Assembly: GCF_043641665.1 (NCBI RefSeq) | Contig: NC_092192.1 | Coordinates: 15,841,158-15,905,157 of the forward strand | DNA: 64,000 nt | Source of the DNA: Enoplosus armatus | Lineage: Eukaryota; Chordata; Actinopteri; Centrarchiformes; Enoplosidae | Direction: 5' to 3' | Translations under genes and position numbers: made by a program | Shown here: piece after piece, positions 42,501 through 53,900 of the stretch | How the letters are laid out: the number at the start of each line of letters is the position of its first letter | Position numbering within the stretch: position 1 is the first letter of the stretch | Notes under the pieces: model-generated | Told to the model about the DNA's origin: nothing | Database searches by the model: none | What the model saw: only the letters and a program-made list of their open reading frames with translations

Positions 42501-44827
42501 TTTGTTGTTGTTAATGTGTTAAAAGGCTTAACTTACCTTTGGCCAAAAGAAACATTGTCCAGCAGCTCCGCATGGTCTCCCTCTCCCTTGGAAAAGAGAT
42601 GCTGAGCCATTAATCATGCACTGCATCACATCTTTTATACTAAGCATTTCTCAAAAGACAAACAAGACACTAAAAAAGGAGAGTGGCAAGTAAATTTCAC
42701 TCATGTAGTAGACAAGTTACTTACTTGCCATCTGAAGCCAAAGCAAATATCTTCTTGCATGTTCTGAAACAAAAAAGATATTATTCTCAATTACAATTTT
42801 GCCCTGAACAGTTCTACATGAATCAAGCACCTGTACTGCATCTGCATGTTCACTCACTTCTCAAACCTCTGGTAGAGAGCCAGCGTCACGTCATACTTCT
42901 TCTCCAACCGCGTCAGTGCTGAATTCACCTTGGTGCTTATAGTGTCCAAGTTCACATCCAACTTCCTCACCAGAGCTAAAAACTGCTTTACGCTACAAAA
43001 TTTTAAAAAAGGATGAATTTGTGAGAGAGATCAAATAAATTGCATAAAACCAAACAATAAAATGAAAGATTCGTTTGTAAAATCACACCAAGGGTTCAGA
43101 TTTAACAAATAAAAATAATATTAATGACATCTGTGAGACTGGTAAAATAATTGTCAAAATACATCTTAAATTCTTATCTTATTAGGAAAAGTCTCCACAT
43201 TCTTCCACAGTCTGTGTTTTACACCCCACAGAGGTAAAGAAAGACCTTCAATAGAGTTTTACTTCAGGCTGTAAAAACTTGATATTGAAACTTGATCCCA
43301 ATGTGTATTTGGACCATGGTGTTAACAGCCGTCTACTCAAATAAGCTGATATTACATATATTAATGTGAATGGCAAAGTTGGATTATAGAGTGCAAAGGA
43401 GTTTTTGCCAATAACACGAAATCATGCATGATGAGTACTTACTTCAGATTGACTGCTTTCAGAACCTGAGTTAAGGTGAAACAGGCGACATCCATGTCTG
43501 TCGCTGACACAAACAGACAAGCCCCCCACAGCATTCTCTGACTGTCCTGAAATGAAATGTAAAAAGAACACGGTTTTAATGCGTACTAATACAATAACAT
43601 GAAACATCACTAACATCCTGGTGGCCGACGTTAATATTATCAGACGGACTGAAACCAAAATCCAACAGATCTATTAGAACAAAGCAACACCACCCTGTAT
43701 GTTACACATTTATTTTCATCAAAAACGCTACTGTCCACCTTTATTACACACTGTTCAAATTTCCTTTAACAGAAAGACAACTGAAATAGCATTTGGACTG
43801 TGAGTTAATGACGAGCTTGACTTTTCATTTAAACTGCAGAAAAGCCATAATGACCCTGAGCTTTGTCCAACCACAACACGCCCAGAGCATCACACATACA
43901 CACTGTGCCACATCACCAGATTAGAATAAACTGACATGTTGGGTACGACTAAGGCAACACTAATTCATCACAAATTTGACACTCAAAGATAATACTTGTC
44001 ACATGGATACTTTTGTTTATTGGGTAGTTTTCAACTAGAGCAATACAATTTCGACCCACGCCTTTTATTTCTTTGCTTCACTAGGCCAACGGGATCACAA
44101 CTTTACAAATCTACCGTCACATAACTATATATAAATACATACAACGACTTCATCCATGGACTCTTGAACTGTTTTCCCCAGCGTCCAGGCACGGTCACAC
44201 ACCGGGTCTGTCACATGAAGGCTCTTACACAGGGTCACAAACTCAGCATCCTTGTCTCTGTGTCTAGAGGGCGGAGGCATAAATCAACATTATGGAGACC
44301 ACAAACACAGGACATCAAAACATGCTGCACAGATGACAACAGCCTCCCAGTGCAGGACTTCGCTGACTGTTAGTCTGTGTCAGACATGGGGTGTATTAGT
44401 GTGTTACAACAGCCTTACATCTCATATTACATCTGTTACTAAACAGTTATACTCTGTGGCCACTTGTGTAGGGGCTGGGAGACGTTAATACTCACTGGTA
44501 GTAGCTCTAAATACAGGCCTAACTTCGTTTGAAGCAGCTAGCTGGTCAGCCTAACGGATATTCACATTAGCTAGTTAGCTAGCAAGCGAGTAAAATACCA
44601 GCACAAACTAGCTAAACATTAGGAACATTGTTACAGTGTAAAGTAGTTTTACAGAGTAATCAACTCATTCCCTAACATACCGCTGATAGCTGAATGAGGC
44701 CACATAACTTCTCTTACTTTTTAACAGATAACTCAGGACTCTCCTTCTTGTCTGGAGAGCCACTTTCAGCACTGGGCTTCAGCTCCTTGCTCTGTGTCGT
44801 CCCAGAGTTTCGCTTTTTAGGTGGCAT
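27578..44827 (-). CDS. rb1: Retinoblastoma protein, pocket-family tumour suppressor
   Basis: All 27 coding exons are visible: 44718-44827, 44143-44263, 43443-43546, 42858-42992, 42725-42763, 42537-42586, 42173-42283, 41664-41809, 41465-41542, 40020-40129, 39839-39916, 39248-39335, 39053-39169, 38897-38953, 38565-38596, 38342-38418, 37961-38184, 29924-30039, 29495-29649, 29042-29187, 28770-28874, 28549-28662, 28291-28439, 28129-28159, 27866-28008, 27741-27787 and 27578-27642. They sum to 2748 nt, 915 residues (human 928). Rb binds E2F and chromatin factors through pockets A and B and blocks S-phase entry; CDK phosphorylation releases it. Seen: pocket B with [18 protein letters not shown] (LxCxE-cleft region), Ser/Thr-Pro sites before it (SPATPSS) and in the C-region (SPLKSP), and the C-terminal [13 protein letters not shown]. 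The N-terminus lacks the human Ala/Pro-rich stretch. Intron 17 (7.9 kb) hosts two GPCR genes on the other strand. Confidence 0.98.
30040..31944. other. rb1 intron 17, right-hand part in rb1 sense, and lpar6 5' region
   Basis: Intronic sequence between rb1 exon 18 and the lpar6 CDS. Roughly the last 550 bases probably include lpar6 promoter or 5' UTR. No exon or repeat recognised. Confidence 0.4.
31945..33075 (+). CDS. lpar6: Lysophosphatidic acid receptor 6 (P2Y5), nested in rb1 intron 17
   Basis: Intronless 376-codon frame with seven transmembrane helices. The pattern is LPAR6: [20 protein letters not shown] (TM2), [20 protein letters not shown] (TM3), DRFLAIVHP at the DRY position, [11 protein letters not shown] in loop 2, [19 protein letters not shown] (TM6) and [13 protein letters not shown] (TM7), ending in the conserved VFDNEST tail. 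It is a Gα12/13-coupled receptor for lysophosphatidic acid, important for skin and hair in mammals. The extracellular N-terminus has several NxT/S sequons. The start is uncertain: Met11 or Met31 would give an N-terminus closer to the human length (human total 344). It is antisense to rb1, as in mammals. AATAAA follows at 33322-33327 and 33691-33696. Confidence 0.97.
   Translation: MFQTYQPGLKMYNSTQQTYNLNTTGVTQNYMNCNKSDDFKYPMYSSVFSLVFVIGLFFNMVAVYIFGCTLKLRNETTTYMINLVVSDSLFVLSLPFRIVYFIKREWLFGSVLCKISVALFYTNMYGSILFLTCISVDRFLAIVHPFRSQTIRTKRNAKLACCTVWVMVLSGSIPTGFLLDTTSPKNVNSSSNFCFENYSKNQWKAELSKVVVFIETVGFIIPLMLNVFCSVMVLRTLRKPQTISRGGNLNKAKILRMIIVHLLIFCFCFIPYNVNLMFYALVRTKVLKGCYVEYVVRTIYPIALCIAVTNCCFDPVIYYFTSETIQSSIKRKSTVWHNGAKLFDRLQMDSSRSSPSITPKNLKGLRSTVFDNESTV
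33076..36590. other. rb1 intron 17 between the two nested receptors
   Basis: 3.5 kb of mostly AT-rich sequence. It holds the lpar6 3' UTR with two AATAAA hexamers. A 150-codon plus-strand frame at 34221-34673 looks random. An A/G-rich low-complexity stretch at 35400-35460 (GAGAGAGAG words) is the only obvious repeat. A 5' non-coding exon for the second receptor may lie near its right end. Confidence 0.4.
36675..37667 (+). CDS. P2RY10/GPR174-like lysophospholipid-type GPCR, nested in rb1 intron 17
   Basis: Intronless seven-TM receptor of 330 residues from the ATG at 36675 (ELWNMT follows). The frame is open to 36591, but a splice-acceptor-like TTTCCTCCAG precedes the chosen ATG, so a 5' non-coding exon is likely. 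Features: TM2-3 [22 protein letters not shown]3 [20 protein letters not shown] with [11 protein letters not shown]6 [15 protein letters not shown] and TM7 [13 protein letters not shown]. The LPLRIFYYH and FVPYHIN motifs and the LPLLRS in TM4 are closest to P2RY10/GPR174 from memory, not to its neighbour lpar6. P2RY10 and GPR174 respond to lysophosphatidylserine; that ligand is inference here. The tail is short and Gly-rich (GGGGSG). It ends 294 bases from rb1 exon 17, with ATTAAA at 37901-37906. Alternatives: another P2Y-cluster receptor. Confidence 0.85.
   Translation: MELWNMTDVPTKPLSPLSNCTVDTSYRFTFYQVSYSVIFLLGLATNSLALGRLCLSPCTMNSTAIYMVSLSAADLFFVISLPLRIFYYHQKAKALSSKTGDLSSWTPGVAYCHLTFTLKYISLYGGIFFLVCIAVDRYFAVVHPLASTLRRLRVAQLVSGGIWCLVLGLSVSLPLLRSAAAHQHLPCLLDPSSQRHRTIILVALGLVLGSFLLPTVLLLHSYCRVLSVLSQPRHRSRSQRRSRQHTLTIIYWVLGVFLLCFVPYHINLLGYTLTHVGLLPYCGLAKVTKAVHPVVLSLASSNCCLNPLIYYFSSSLVHKEAPGGGGSGSQ
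41446..41464 (-). repeat. G-run cluster at the rb1 intron 9 donor (possible G-quadruplex)
   Basis: In the rb1 sense strand, intron 9 begins GTGGGTGGGGGGTGGGGGGG. Runs of 3, 6 and 7 G can supply four G-triplets with short loops, overlapping the 5' splice site. Confidence 0.7.
41643..41655. repeat. Poly(G) tract beside the rb1 exon 8 donor
   Basis: Thirteen G on the plus strand (poly-C in rb1 sense), starting within about ten bases of the exon 8 donor GTCTGAGACC. Likely unstable in length and a possible influence on splicing. Confidence 0.85.
44536..44585. repeat. GCTAGC/TTAGC cluster in rb1 intron 1
   Basis: Words such as GCAGCTAGCTGG and TTAGCTAGTTAGCTAGC cluster here. They resemble the stretch in rnf121 intron 1. 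Origin unknown. Confidence 0.4.
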
Positions 44828-47800
44828 CTTGGTGTCCGGCTACCTAACAGCACATATAATCATTAAAAACAGAACTATGTTTTGAAGGCAACAACTTAGG
44901 TTTACTAAGTTTAAAGCCCACTGCACGAGTTCCGTGGCAACAATACAACAAAACCTGACCGACTTCCTGAAGCCGTGGTGGAGTGCGTGTTTGTTTTGTA
45001 TCACCGAAGTGCGCGGCGGGGTGCTGGTGCCGCCGGTGTCTCAACTGTTAGACGTCCTCCTCAGTCGGTGTTCACAAACCCGTGTATACTGCCCTGTTCT
45101 CTGTGTTTGTCTGATGGTTTGTCCCTGTTTAAACACAGTGCTGGCGACACTAACATTAGATAATCGGTTTATAGCTTCAGATTTATCTTAAGCTCTGTGT
45201 GATGATAAACTTAGCGCAGTGTGCTTTCACCGGGATCACGTGACAAAGCGAAAACGAACTCACCCAAACTCACGAGTTCAAAACGCGGGAAAACATCTAC
45301 GCAATATCCGCTTATTAGCATTTATCCCGCCATCCAGACGAGTTACAAAGGGTTCGTCTAACTACTGTCCTGTACTGTGGCGACTCATCATTTAAGCTAA
45401 TCTAATGTAATTGTATAGTTATTACAATAATGTAGATCGTGCATATGTCTATTATATTGCACCTATGCCCCCATTTCACTTTGTTGAACTTATGCATGTT
45501 TGTTTTCACGTGTTTTTACGTGTTGTTACGCACTGATGTCTTAACTTTTCACTCATCAAGGCAACACACATTTCAGCATTGTGACATAAGCTGTAATCAA
45601 TTCTCTGTGGTCACTGTAAAATGTTGTCTTTCAAATAATAGGGACAGCAAATGTGAAGTTTTAGTAAACACCCTCATATTTGTGCAACCATTGCCCTCTT
45701 GTGGTAAAATTCACATATAGTTATGTCAAATGACTGCAAGGTTTGGGAAAACTCAGCCTTTCTTGCTTCCGTTAAACTCCATTTAAAATGTCCCGTTTTT
45801 CCTATGTGTATCCTGGATATACACCAGTAGGCCACCACATCACTGACTGTTATGAACATCATACGTTTATTGTTTCAAAACTAATATATCACAGGGAACT
45901 AAATCGGATAAATCTCAGTTTTAAATAGTTTTCATCTTTGAAAGGAAAATATCCAATAAGTCACAACAAAAGGCATGAATAGTTCTATACAGATATGAGG
46001 ACATTATGAATTTTTAATCATTATGCACAGCAAAATACAAGAGAATGGCAACAAGGTGTACAAAGGCAAAACGGTAAGTTAAAATTAGAGGCGTTCCATG
46101 ACATGACGTACAATCCTAAAAGAAAGGATAATAAAATCTTCTTAATCGAAGGTTTAAAAGTAGTGATCCTGCTTGAAAGATGTTTTGAAAGAGACAACTG
46201 ACCCTCATTATAAATACACACAAAAATTAAAGGTTTCATGTGACTGAAAGGGTTTAAAAATGCAAACATCGCAGACCTGGCAGGTTTCTTTTATCTGTCA
46301 CCATCTACTTATTTGCAACAGGACACACCTATGCCCTTGAACAGCTTTTAAGTAAACAGCCTTGAAAACGGAGGGGAATTTTCATCAGTTACCTCATATT
46401 AAACCATTTGGCATTTAAGACAATATCCAAACAGTCCTCTGTAAGAGAAGTGCAACTAGTATGGTTAACAAATGTTATTTATCTGGGACAGTCTATTTCA
46501 GTCAGCCACTTCAAGAGATAAACTGCACATTCACCCTAACCCTAACCCTAATCCATAAATAACATTTAAACAACCGATTTTGATGTCTTCTCAAAGCAGG
46601 CCCTCGAATGAGAGTAACATTTGTGCCCTCAGAAAGTTGTGAGCAATGTTAACATGCTTGATACCACAACAATCATGTCCTGAAGGGTATAATACATTTA
46701 ACGGATGATATACAATTACTTAATTAATAGCAGAGGGGGAAATCGACAATGAAAGACTGTCAAAGATAATAAAGGATAGTTAAAAACTATTTGAAGTCCC
46801 ACTCAAATGCCTGTCTACAATACTAACACAGAATATATGATCTGAGCAACAAAGTTTTCACAAGGAGTAAAATGGTTGCTACATTTTCTGCAGGAACTGG
46901 CAATTTGAAAAACAGATGGTCAGACAAGACATCTGAGTGTCAACGGTCATATGGACACACAGACAGTACTTAATAGTTAATTTGGCAAGTTACTTAAAAA
47001 TGTATTGATTGCAATTTAATCTAACTGATAATGTGGAAGTATTTACAGCTGAGGGGCAGTTTACAGAGCGGCTTGAACTCATAACTGCTGCCTTTGAAAA
47101 TATGATCGCCAGTGTAAATAACATCCTAAGCAAAAATAGCCAAATATGGCAATATTTTCTGGCTTACATTAGAGGAGCAATACGTAGAGTACTAGTGGAC
47201 AGGATGTGTATATGTTTGTATGTATGCATGTGTATATGTAAGAATTATTGGGGTGGTTCCTTGTGGCTTCCTTTTAAATTTGTTTTTTTTTGTTTGTTTT
47301 ATTCTAATTGACTATGAATCCTCCTTTAGCACACCTGTATCGTCTGTATTTTGGTATAAAGTTAATATGTTAAAAATGAATAAAACTTAATGACAGAAAA
47401 ATATTTATATTAATATTTATTTATTCTAGCAATATTCTTTAGCAATCATTTGTTTTAAAAAGTAAAATGGATTAAAAGAATTCCTGACTCTGTGCGGATG
47501 AGTCGCCACCACCGTTTAGTCTAGGGGGGCTGAAGATTTGTGGTCACCTTCCCGGGTCCATCAGTGGTTGTTAACAGTAACAGTCAAGAATCATTGCACA
47601 GATAAACTCAAATCTGTCCCTCAGCCCAAAATTCATTATACTACACTACTATGATAATAAATAAAATCAGCAGATACACTGCAAAATCATCACCATCCAA
47701 ATGTCCTGGTAGAGTCCTACTATGCCATCTAAGATGAAGATGATCTAAACTTTACAGCTGTAACCTTATATTCTACACAACATAAAAAAAAAGTTTAAAA

Positions 47801-47975
47801 AATACAATTCAAACATACATAACAGTATAAATAAACACTGCCCTGCAGGACACACAGTCTGTTCAGACACCGCCACCAGAGCCTTGCTGGGGCGAATAAC
47901 ATAATAATAAATTCCTCTGTCTCTTGACAACGTAGTTTGCTCATCACTCTGCGTTCATCGCTGCTCTGCGTGCCG
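44828..47975. other. Spacer: rb1 promoter side and SLC6 3' UTR
   Basis: 3.1 kb without a gene. The first 500 bases are the CpG-rich rb1 promoter. The rest is AT-rich. A three-unit CCCTAA run sits at 46534-46551. AATAAATAAATA on the minus strand near 47416-47425, about 555 bases past the SLC6 stop, is a likely poly(A) signal for that gene. Confidence 0.5.
45237..45292 (-). promoter_or_regulatory. rb1 promoter elements: CACGTGAC and E2F-type TTTCCCGCG
   Basis: On the rb1 sense strand TTTCCCGCG covers 45284-45292, a near-perfect E2F site. On the plus strand CACGTGAC (E-box/ATF-like) covers 45237-45244. They lie 410-465 bases upstream of the rb1 ATG in a CpG-rich patch. Mammalian RB1 promoters also carry E2F and ATF elements and are autoregulated through E2F; conservation here is inference. 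Confidence 0.5.
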
Positions 47976-50900
47976 TCACGCCTGGCTTCCAACCTCCCAC
48001 CTCATTGCAGTAAAGTCCATGTCTGTGAGCGTGACGGTGAACGGGGCGTCCACTCTCTCGGGCTCCACGTGCTCGTCCACTCTCGTGGCGCTGTTCAAGT
48101 TGTTTACCCTCCAGGAATTCAGAGGCCGGATGGATTTCTGGAAACGCTGCAAAAAAAGAAGCAAGAGACAGTCATGAATCCATTTCTTCTACCGGTGTTA
48201 TGTGTTCAAAACAGGTACAGCAGTGACAATCAGTTTGAGCTGCACTGTAACCGGACCCCTCAGTGACATAGTGGTGATACTGACGTCTTTCAGTGTTCCA
48301 GTTTCCTTGCTGATGGCCACAATGGCCCAGATGAGGATCTGTAGACAGCAGGTCGCTCCTATGCACACGCCCAGAGCTTTACCCCACCGTGGGTACACAT
48401 AGGACCCGTAGTGGAGTGACGTGTTGTACATCTCGATGAAGATGTAGGTCAGGATGAACTACAGCCGCAGGGGGAAAGGCACAGAGTGAGCAGAGGATCG
48501 TTTCATCCAAACAAAAAGAGAAGAAGAGCAGAGAAATGCTACAGGGGGAACTCAGATTGAATGTCACTTTCTCCTCTTGAATTATTCACATCCGTGGCTG
48601 TGAAGATTTCAGCACAGTTGGCTACATTTCAAGGTAGTGATGTTATTTTAGTTTTGTAACAGTTGGTAATTGAGTTTTCATACTTTGTTCTCCTTCAGTT
48701 TACGATAAACTCTTTAGTCATTTAATGGGATATTTTTAACTCACTGGGACACCAAGGTGTCTCATCAAATTACCCTCTGACTGTAAGCGCAATAATACAT
48801 TACAATGAAAAGGTGGCATCAAATGGCTGTTTCTAAATCAATAAATGGTGAGTCAGCTCCAGGTGACAAGAACAGCAGAAATAATAGAGGGAGTGATGTA
48901 ACATGGATTGCAACTATGATACAGACAAACAATACTGTATCTCAGCAGTCATTATTATCTTAATTTGGCAAAATAATCTTAATATCTTTTTACTAACCTC
49001 ACATAATACATTTTGACTGTTCCTTATTCCCTCCAAAACAGCTAGGGATTTTTTTTCAGTTTGAGGAAGTGACTGTAGTGATTTTTAACCAATAATGAAA
49101 CCAGTGATTTGAAGAGATAAGAAATACAAAAAGAAAATCACAGACAAACATTTGCTACATGAACATGAGTGTGAGAATTGTGACCAAGCAGGTCATTAAA
49201 CTAGTGACCCCTAAATTAATTTCTGCCACTAAAACAGATTAACCAAACTCTTAGACCATTTAAAAATCAATACACCTGATCAATATGGTGTTCTACACTC
49301 TCAATGTACCAAAATAATGAAATTCTGTAAGAGATTTCAAACGTATTTTAATTACTTTAAATGAAAAATCTTTAGTTGGCTCAAATGAACAGTAACAATG
49401 TCTGCCTCATGTCACCTCCTGCTGGGTTTGTCAACTGGTTGCAGACGAGGCAGATGTGTTGTTCATGTCATGTTCATGTTTAGTTCCAAAAGCAGCCTCA
49501 TTGCTAAAGGATGCAGAGTTATTACCTTCTGACAAAACCACCTTGAAAGAAATGACATAAAACCTATCAACTTCTTCTAACAACAAATATCAATATGAAT
49601 ATTGATGTGTTTACTCACCAGCAGAAGAAACGGAGTGACGAAAACCCAGCATGCTTTGAAATAAAGCAGCACTTTGCCGCACCAGGGAGGGCAGTGGCAG
49701 ATCATATCAAGAATGTCTTGACAAAACTGGTTGACTCCTAATAGAAAAGTTAATTAAGAGATGCATATTAGGACAACCAAGATATCACAGAGCAGAACAG
49801 ATAATGTGTTCAATATGTATTTAAGAACAACAAAACTGTGAATATGCAGTAGTTAAAAAACTGCTCGATATTCGTGCAGTTTTAAATTAGAAACGATGTA
49901 GCCTTCACAACAGAGCAAGTCAAGTTTCAGCTTGCTGAACATCACGTATCCTGGATGGCTGAAACTCATATGCAGGAATGATGTTAGGAGCTTGATGTGT
50001 AGGTTAGGGGTGTGAGATGGGCTACCATAGAAGAAGGAGATGCCAATGCACATGAAGAGGGTGATGATGATGAGGCCGAAGCTAGTGCTGAAGGAGTCAA
50101 TGAGAGTGAACCAGTAAATCCCACCCTATGAGAGACACAGACAGCAATGGGAAGTGTGAGCTTGACCGCAGAGAAGATGCATTTGCAGCCATGTTCCTCA
50201 CTTACTGCAGTTCGTTAAAAAACACACTCACGTCGGTCACTAACAGGAGACCCATCAGGTAGAAGCAAAAACACAGAGCGCCCAAGAACAACGACTTGTG
50301 CATCGCGTTCGCTCGGAGCTGCGGGAACTCATCCAGCACGGCCGTAGTGATGCCCTCCATGTTGCCAAACTGCGAAGCAGCAGAGCAGAAGGTATCAAAA
50401 CACATGGAGGCGAACTCACACGTCTTTATTTCTGCTTATATCTTTGTGTGACGTGTGGCTTACCAGCGTGTCGATGCCCAGCATAAAGAGCATGAGGAAG
50501 AACATAATGGACCAGAACACTGAGCCTGGCAGCAGAGCAAGGGCCTCTGGGTAAGCAACGAAGGCCAGCCCAGGACCTGATGGCCAAAAAGAACACATCA
50601 AATTCAAGAAGCAAGTTTAATACAAAATACAGTATTCAAGAAGCTGGTGCTGTTAAAAATGACTACCTAACTGCTCTGTAATAGAAGTCACTTTACACAA
50701 AGGAATGGAGCCTAAAGTTACATTCAGAAGTAAATATTAGACTTAGACTTTTATTTAGATATATTATAATAAAATCAATATTATTATAATAAATATTATG
50801 CATAAAAGGACACAAAAATACACACATATCCCATTAACTCCATTTTCAGTCTCATTTTCAATGAGCAAATGCCCTAAGGAGAAAATGTATTTTTAAATGC

Positions 50901-53900
50901 ACACTGTTAAGATTGTGATTTTGTTCAAAATGCTTTATTCAGTCAATTCGGATGATTAAAGACGATCCACAGGATTACTGAACCAAATTAGCACAGTAAG
51001 GTACCTGTATCTGCCACCTCTGCGACAGGCACTCCCTTCTTCCATGCCATGTGACCCAGGATTGAGAATATGGCAAATCCTGCAAAGAAACTGGTGCAGC
51101 AGTTTCCTGTGGTGATAATCAAAGTGTCCCTGAAATCAAAAGAACCCACGATTAAGAGACTGAACCCGTAACAAAAGAGCAAGCGGTGCAGCAGAGCACA
51201 AACTCACCTGATGACGTTGTTGTCAAACTTATTGTAAGAGGCCATAGAAAGCAGTCCTCCTACTCCGATACCTAAGGAGTAGAAGATCTGTGAGGCTGCG
51301 TCGTTCCACACCTGCAATGTATCAGACAGAAATAACTTTTTAAATATCTAGAGTTATTTTTAAAGCAGCAACAAAGCATTGTGTTCACAGCCTCAGGTGT
51401 GCCAGTCTACCATCAGGAGTACCTGTGCATTAGCTAATCGGCCCCAGTCTGGTGTGAGGTAGAAAGCAACGCCCTGAAGAGAGCCCTCCAGTGTAGCACC
51501 TCGGATGATCAAAACAATGAGCACAAAGTACGGGAAGGTAGCCGTGACATAAACCACCTGAAAACACAGACAACACATTAGGCCGACAAGATAAGGCAGC
51601 AAAGGGCAGGATTGTGTCTGTGTGTGTTTAGTGGGAGCTGACAATAACCAACATTGTGCTGATTCACCTTGCCAGAGCTGCGGATGCCCTTGAGCATACA
51701 CAGGAAGATGACGATCCAGGCAGCCAGCAGGCACAGGGCCAGGGGCCACCGGACAGGGCCTGGGTCATGAAGGCCCTCACTGTGTACTACGCCCAGCACA
51801 CGCTCACTACGAGACACACAAGTCAAACACAAACATATAAAACAGCACACCCGCTGCCACACTTACTCAGCATTAACTGACACAATAACCATCAACAGGC
51901 ACTGTTGTTGGGCTGGATTTATAAGTAACCGTGAAGACATTTGTCTGAAGAAAAAGATGATCATTCATACTCCACGAGTGCTATTAGAGAGTAGCACGAG
52001 AGCAAAAGAATAATCACATCAGTCATATTTTATATATCTATAAAGTATTTGCAACAATTGCTATAAGCCTTCATAATGTATAATGTATAATATACAGTAT
52101 AATGTAATATAAAATGTATTACCATACATAAGGCATAAGGCCTTTAAAGGTAAAGTATTACGTAATCATACTTTACCTACCTGAAGACGAAGTTATAAAA
52201 CATCAACATTTTGTCATGAATATTGTCATAGAAACTATTACACAGTATGAGGAAGTCTCATCTGTTGGTTCTGTCGTCCTACGATATGTTCTACCAACAA
52301 GGCTGTGGTTTCTGTTCTCTTTGTGCTGCTACTCTTCTTCTCAATTCAATTCAATTTAAACCACTTTATTTATCCCCAGCGTGGGGAATTAAAACGTACA
52401 TGCAGCAGAGCACATGCACAAACGCACACATGTCAATTAAAACACATAGGATAAAATAAATAGTACAAACACAATAAATAGTTAGATCGTGGAGGTCAAT
52501 AGAGAAAAGGCCTCTCTCCATGCCTCTGAATGCCTGCCATGCTTTTTTGAGAGTAGGCTCTGGCAATGGGGTCAACAAACAGCCTGACCTAGATGTTGTA
52601 TCTTGCCTCAGTTTGTTTGCTGTATATCAATAAACCTTTACTTTTACATGTAGCAGACAGTACGCTGTCATCAAGGCATTGTGGCTGACCATAACAACTG
52701 AGGAGTAACTGAGACACTTGTGTAGTATTATAGTCATAATGCCTCACAACTAAAAACAGCATCATGATTTATATTGGATTGCAAGTCTTATATATTATGT
52801 AGGTGCTATACGGTATAATGTATTATATTTCCAGGCATCATATAAAGGTGTTGCAGCACAGTCCTGAGCATGGAGATGTACAGTAGACATTTTACAGTCT
52901 AAAGAAGTCTATGGTAATAAAACACTGTGGGTCATTTATTTTAAAACAGCCTGTATACCTGCAAAGACACTTACTTCCAGAAAATCTCGGTGGGGCTGAG
53001 GACTTTACCAGCGGAGCTATTGCCAGTGGTGGCGTTATCACAGAGACCTGCATTGGCTACAGCCTCACAGGACCAGGGCAGAGGGCTCTGGAACGAGCTG
53101 CCCAGGTAGTAAAACGTCCACGCTATAATGATGTTGTAGTAGAGACACACCAGCGTGGACACACAGAGCATCCCAATGCCAATACCTACGAGAAGAGACA
53201 CAGCCTTAAGTTTCTCAGAAAAACAGGATATACACTATTGTGCAAGGACACTGTATGAGCCTCAAGAGTGTTTCACCCCTTAAATACAGCCTTCCAAAGA
53301 CTTAATGCTGTGATTTTAAACCAGAAACTGTTCATTTCCTTTTGCAACACTTGGAGGAACTCCATCTCAACGCTCTCTTAATTCAGCCTGCCAGCCTGCT
53401 TCAGTTCAAAATAAAACCTCTCTGGCTCTATTTTTGGTTCAAAGACAGTTCCTGCAAGTGTCTTTATCAGATGTCTATATTTAGCTTGCAGAGCTCTCAG
53501 GAATTTGTAGGGTTCGTCACATGACGTATAGTAATGAGGTGGCAACCTGATGTGAGTCAGCCAGTTATTTTCCTGGACTACGATGTTAGTCTGGACTGAC
53601 TGGTGACACAGGCATTTTGATGTCAACTTGAGATCCTGCTTACTCAAATCATTACATATGGCTAAACTGGATGCTCAACTAATAGAACTAATATAGAGCT
53701 GCGATGAGATATTTGTATATTATTTAACACTGTCCAACTAATTAGAATGAAGTATCAGCCCACATTAAGTCACCACGCCGACATAATTACCTCAAAAACT
53801 GAATTACAGTGTATGTAAGTGTGTAATTGCTGGGCATTACCTTTGAGCAGAGGGCAGCATTTCCACACAGTGATGGGGCCAGCTGCTCCGTACTGGCCTA

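Noticed and set aside
46534..46551. Three CCCTAA telomere-like units
   Set aside because: Too short to indicate a chromosome end or fusion; similar brief TTAGGG words occur near 34790 by chance.
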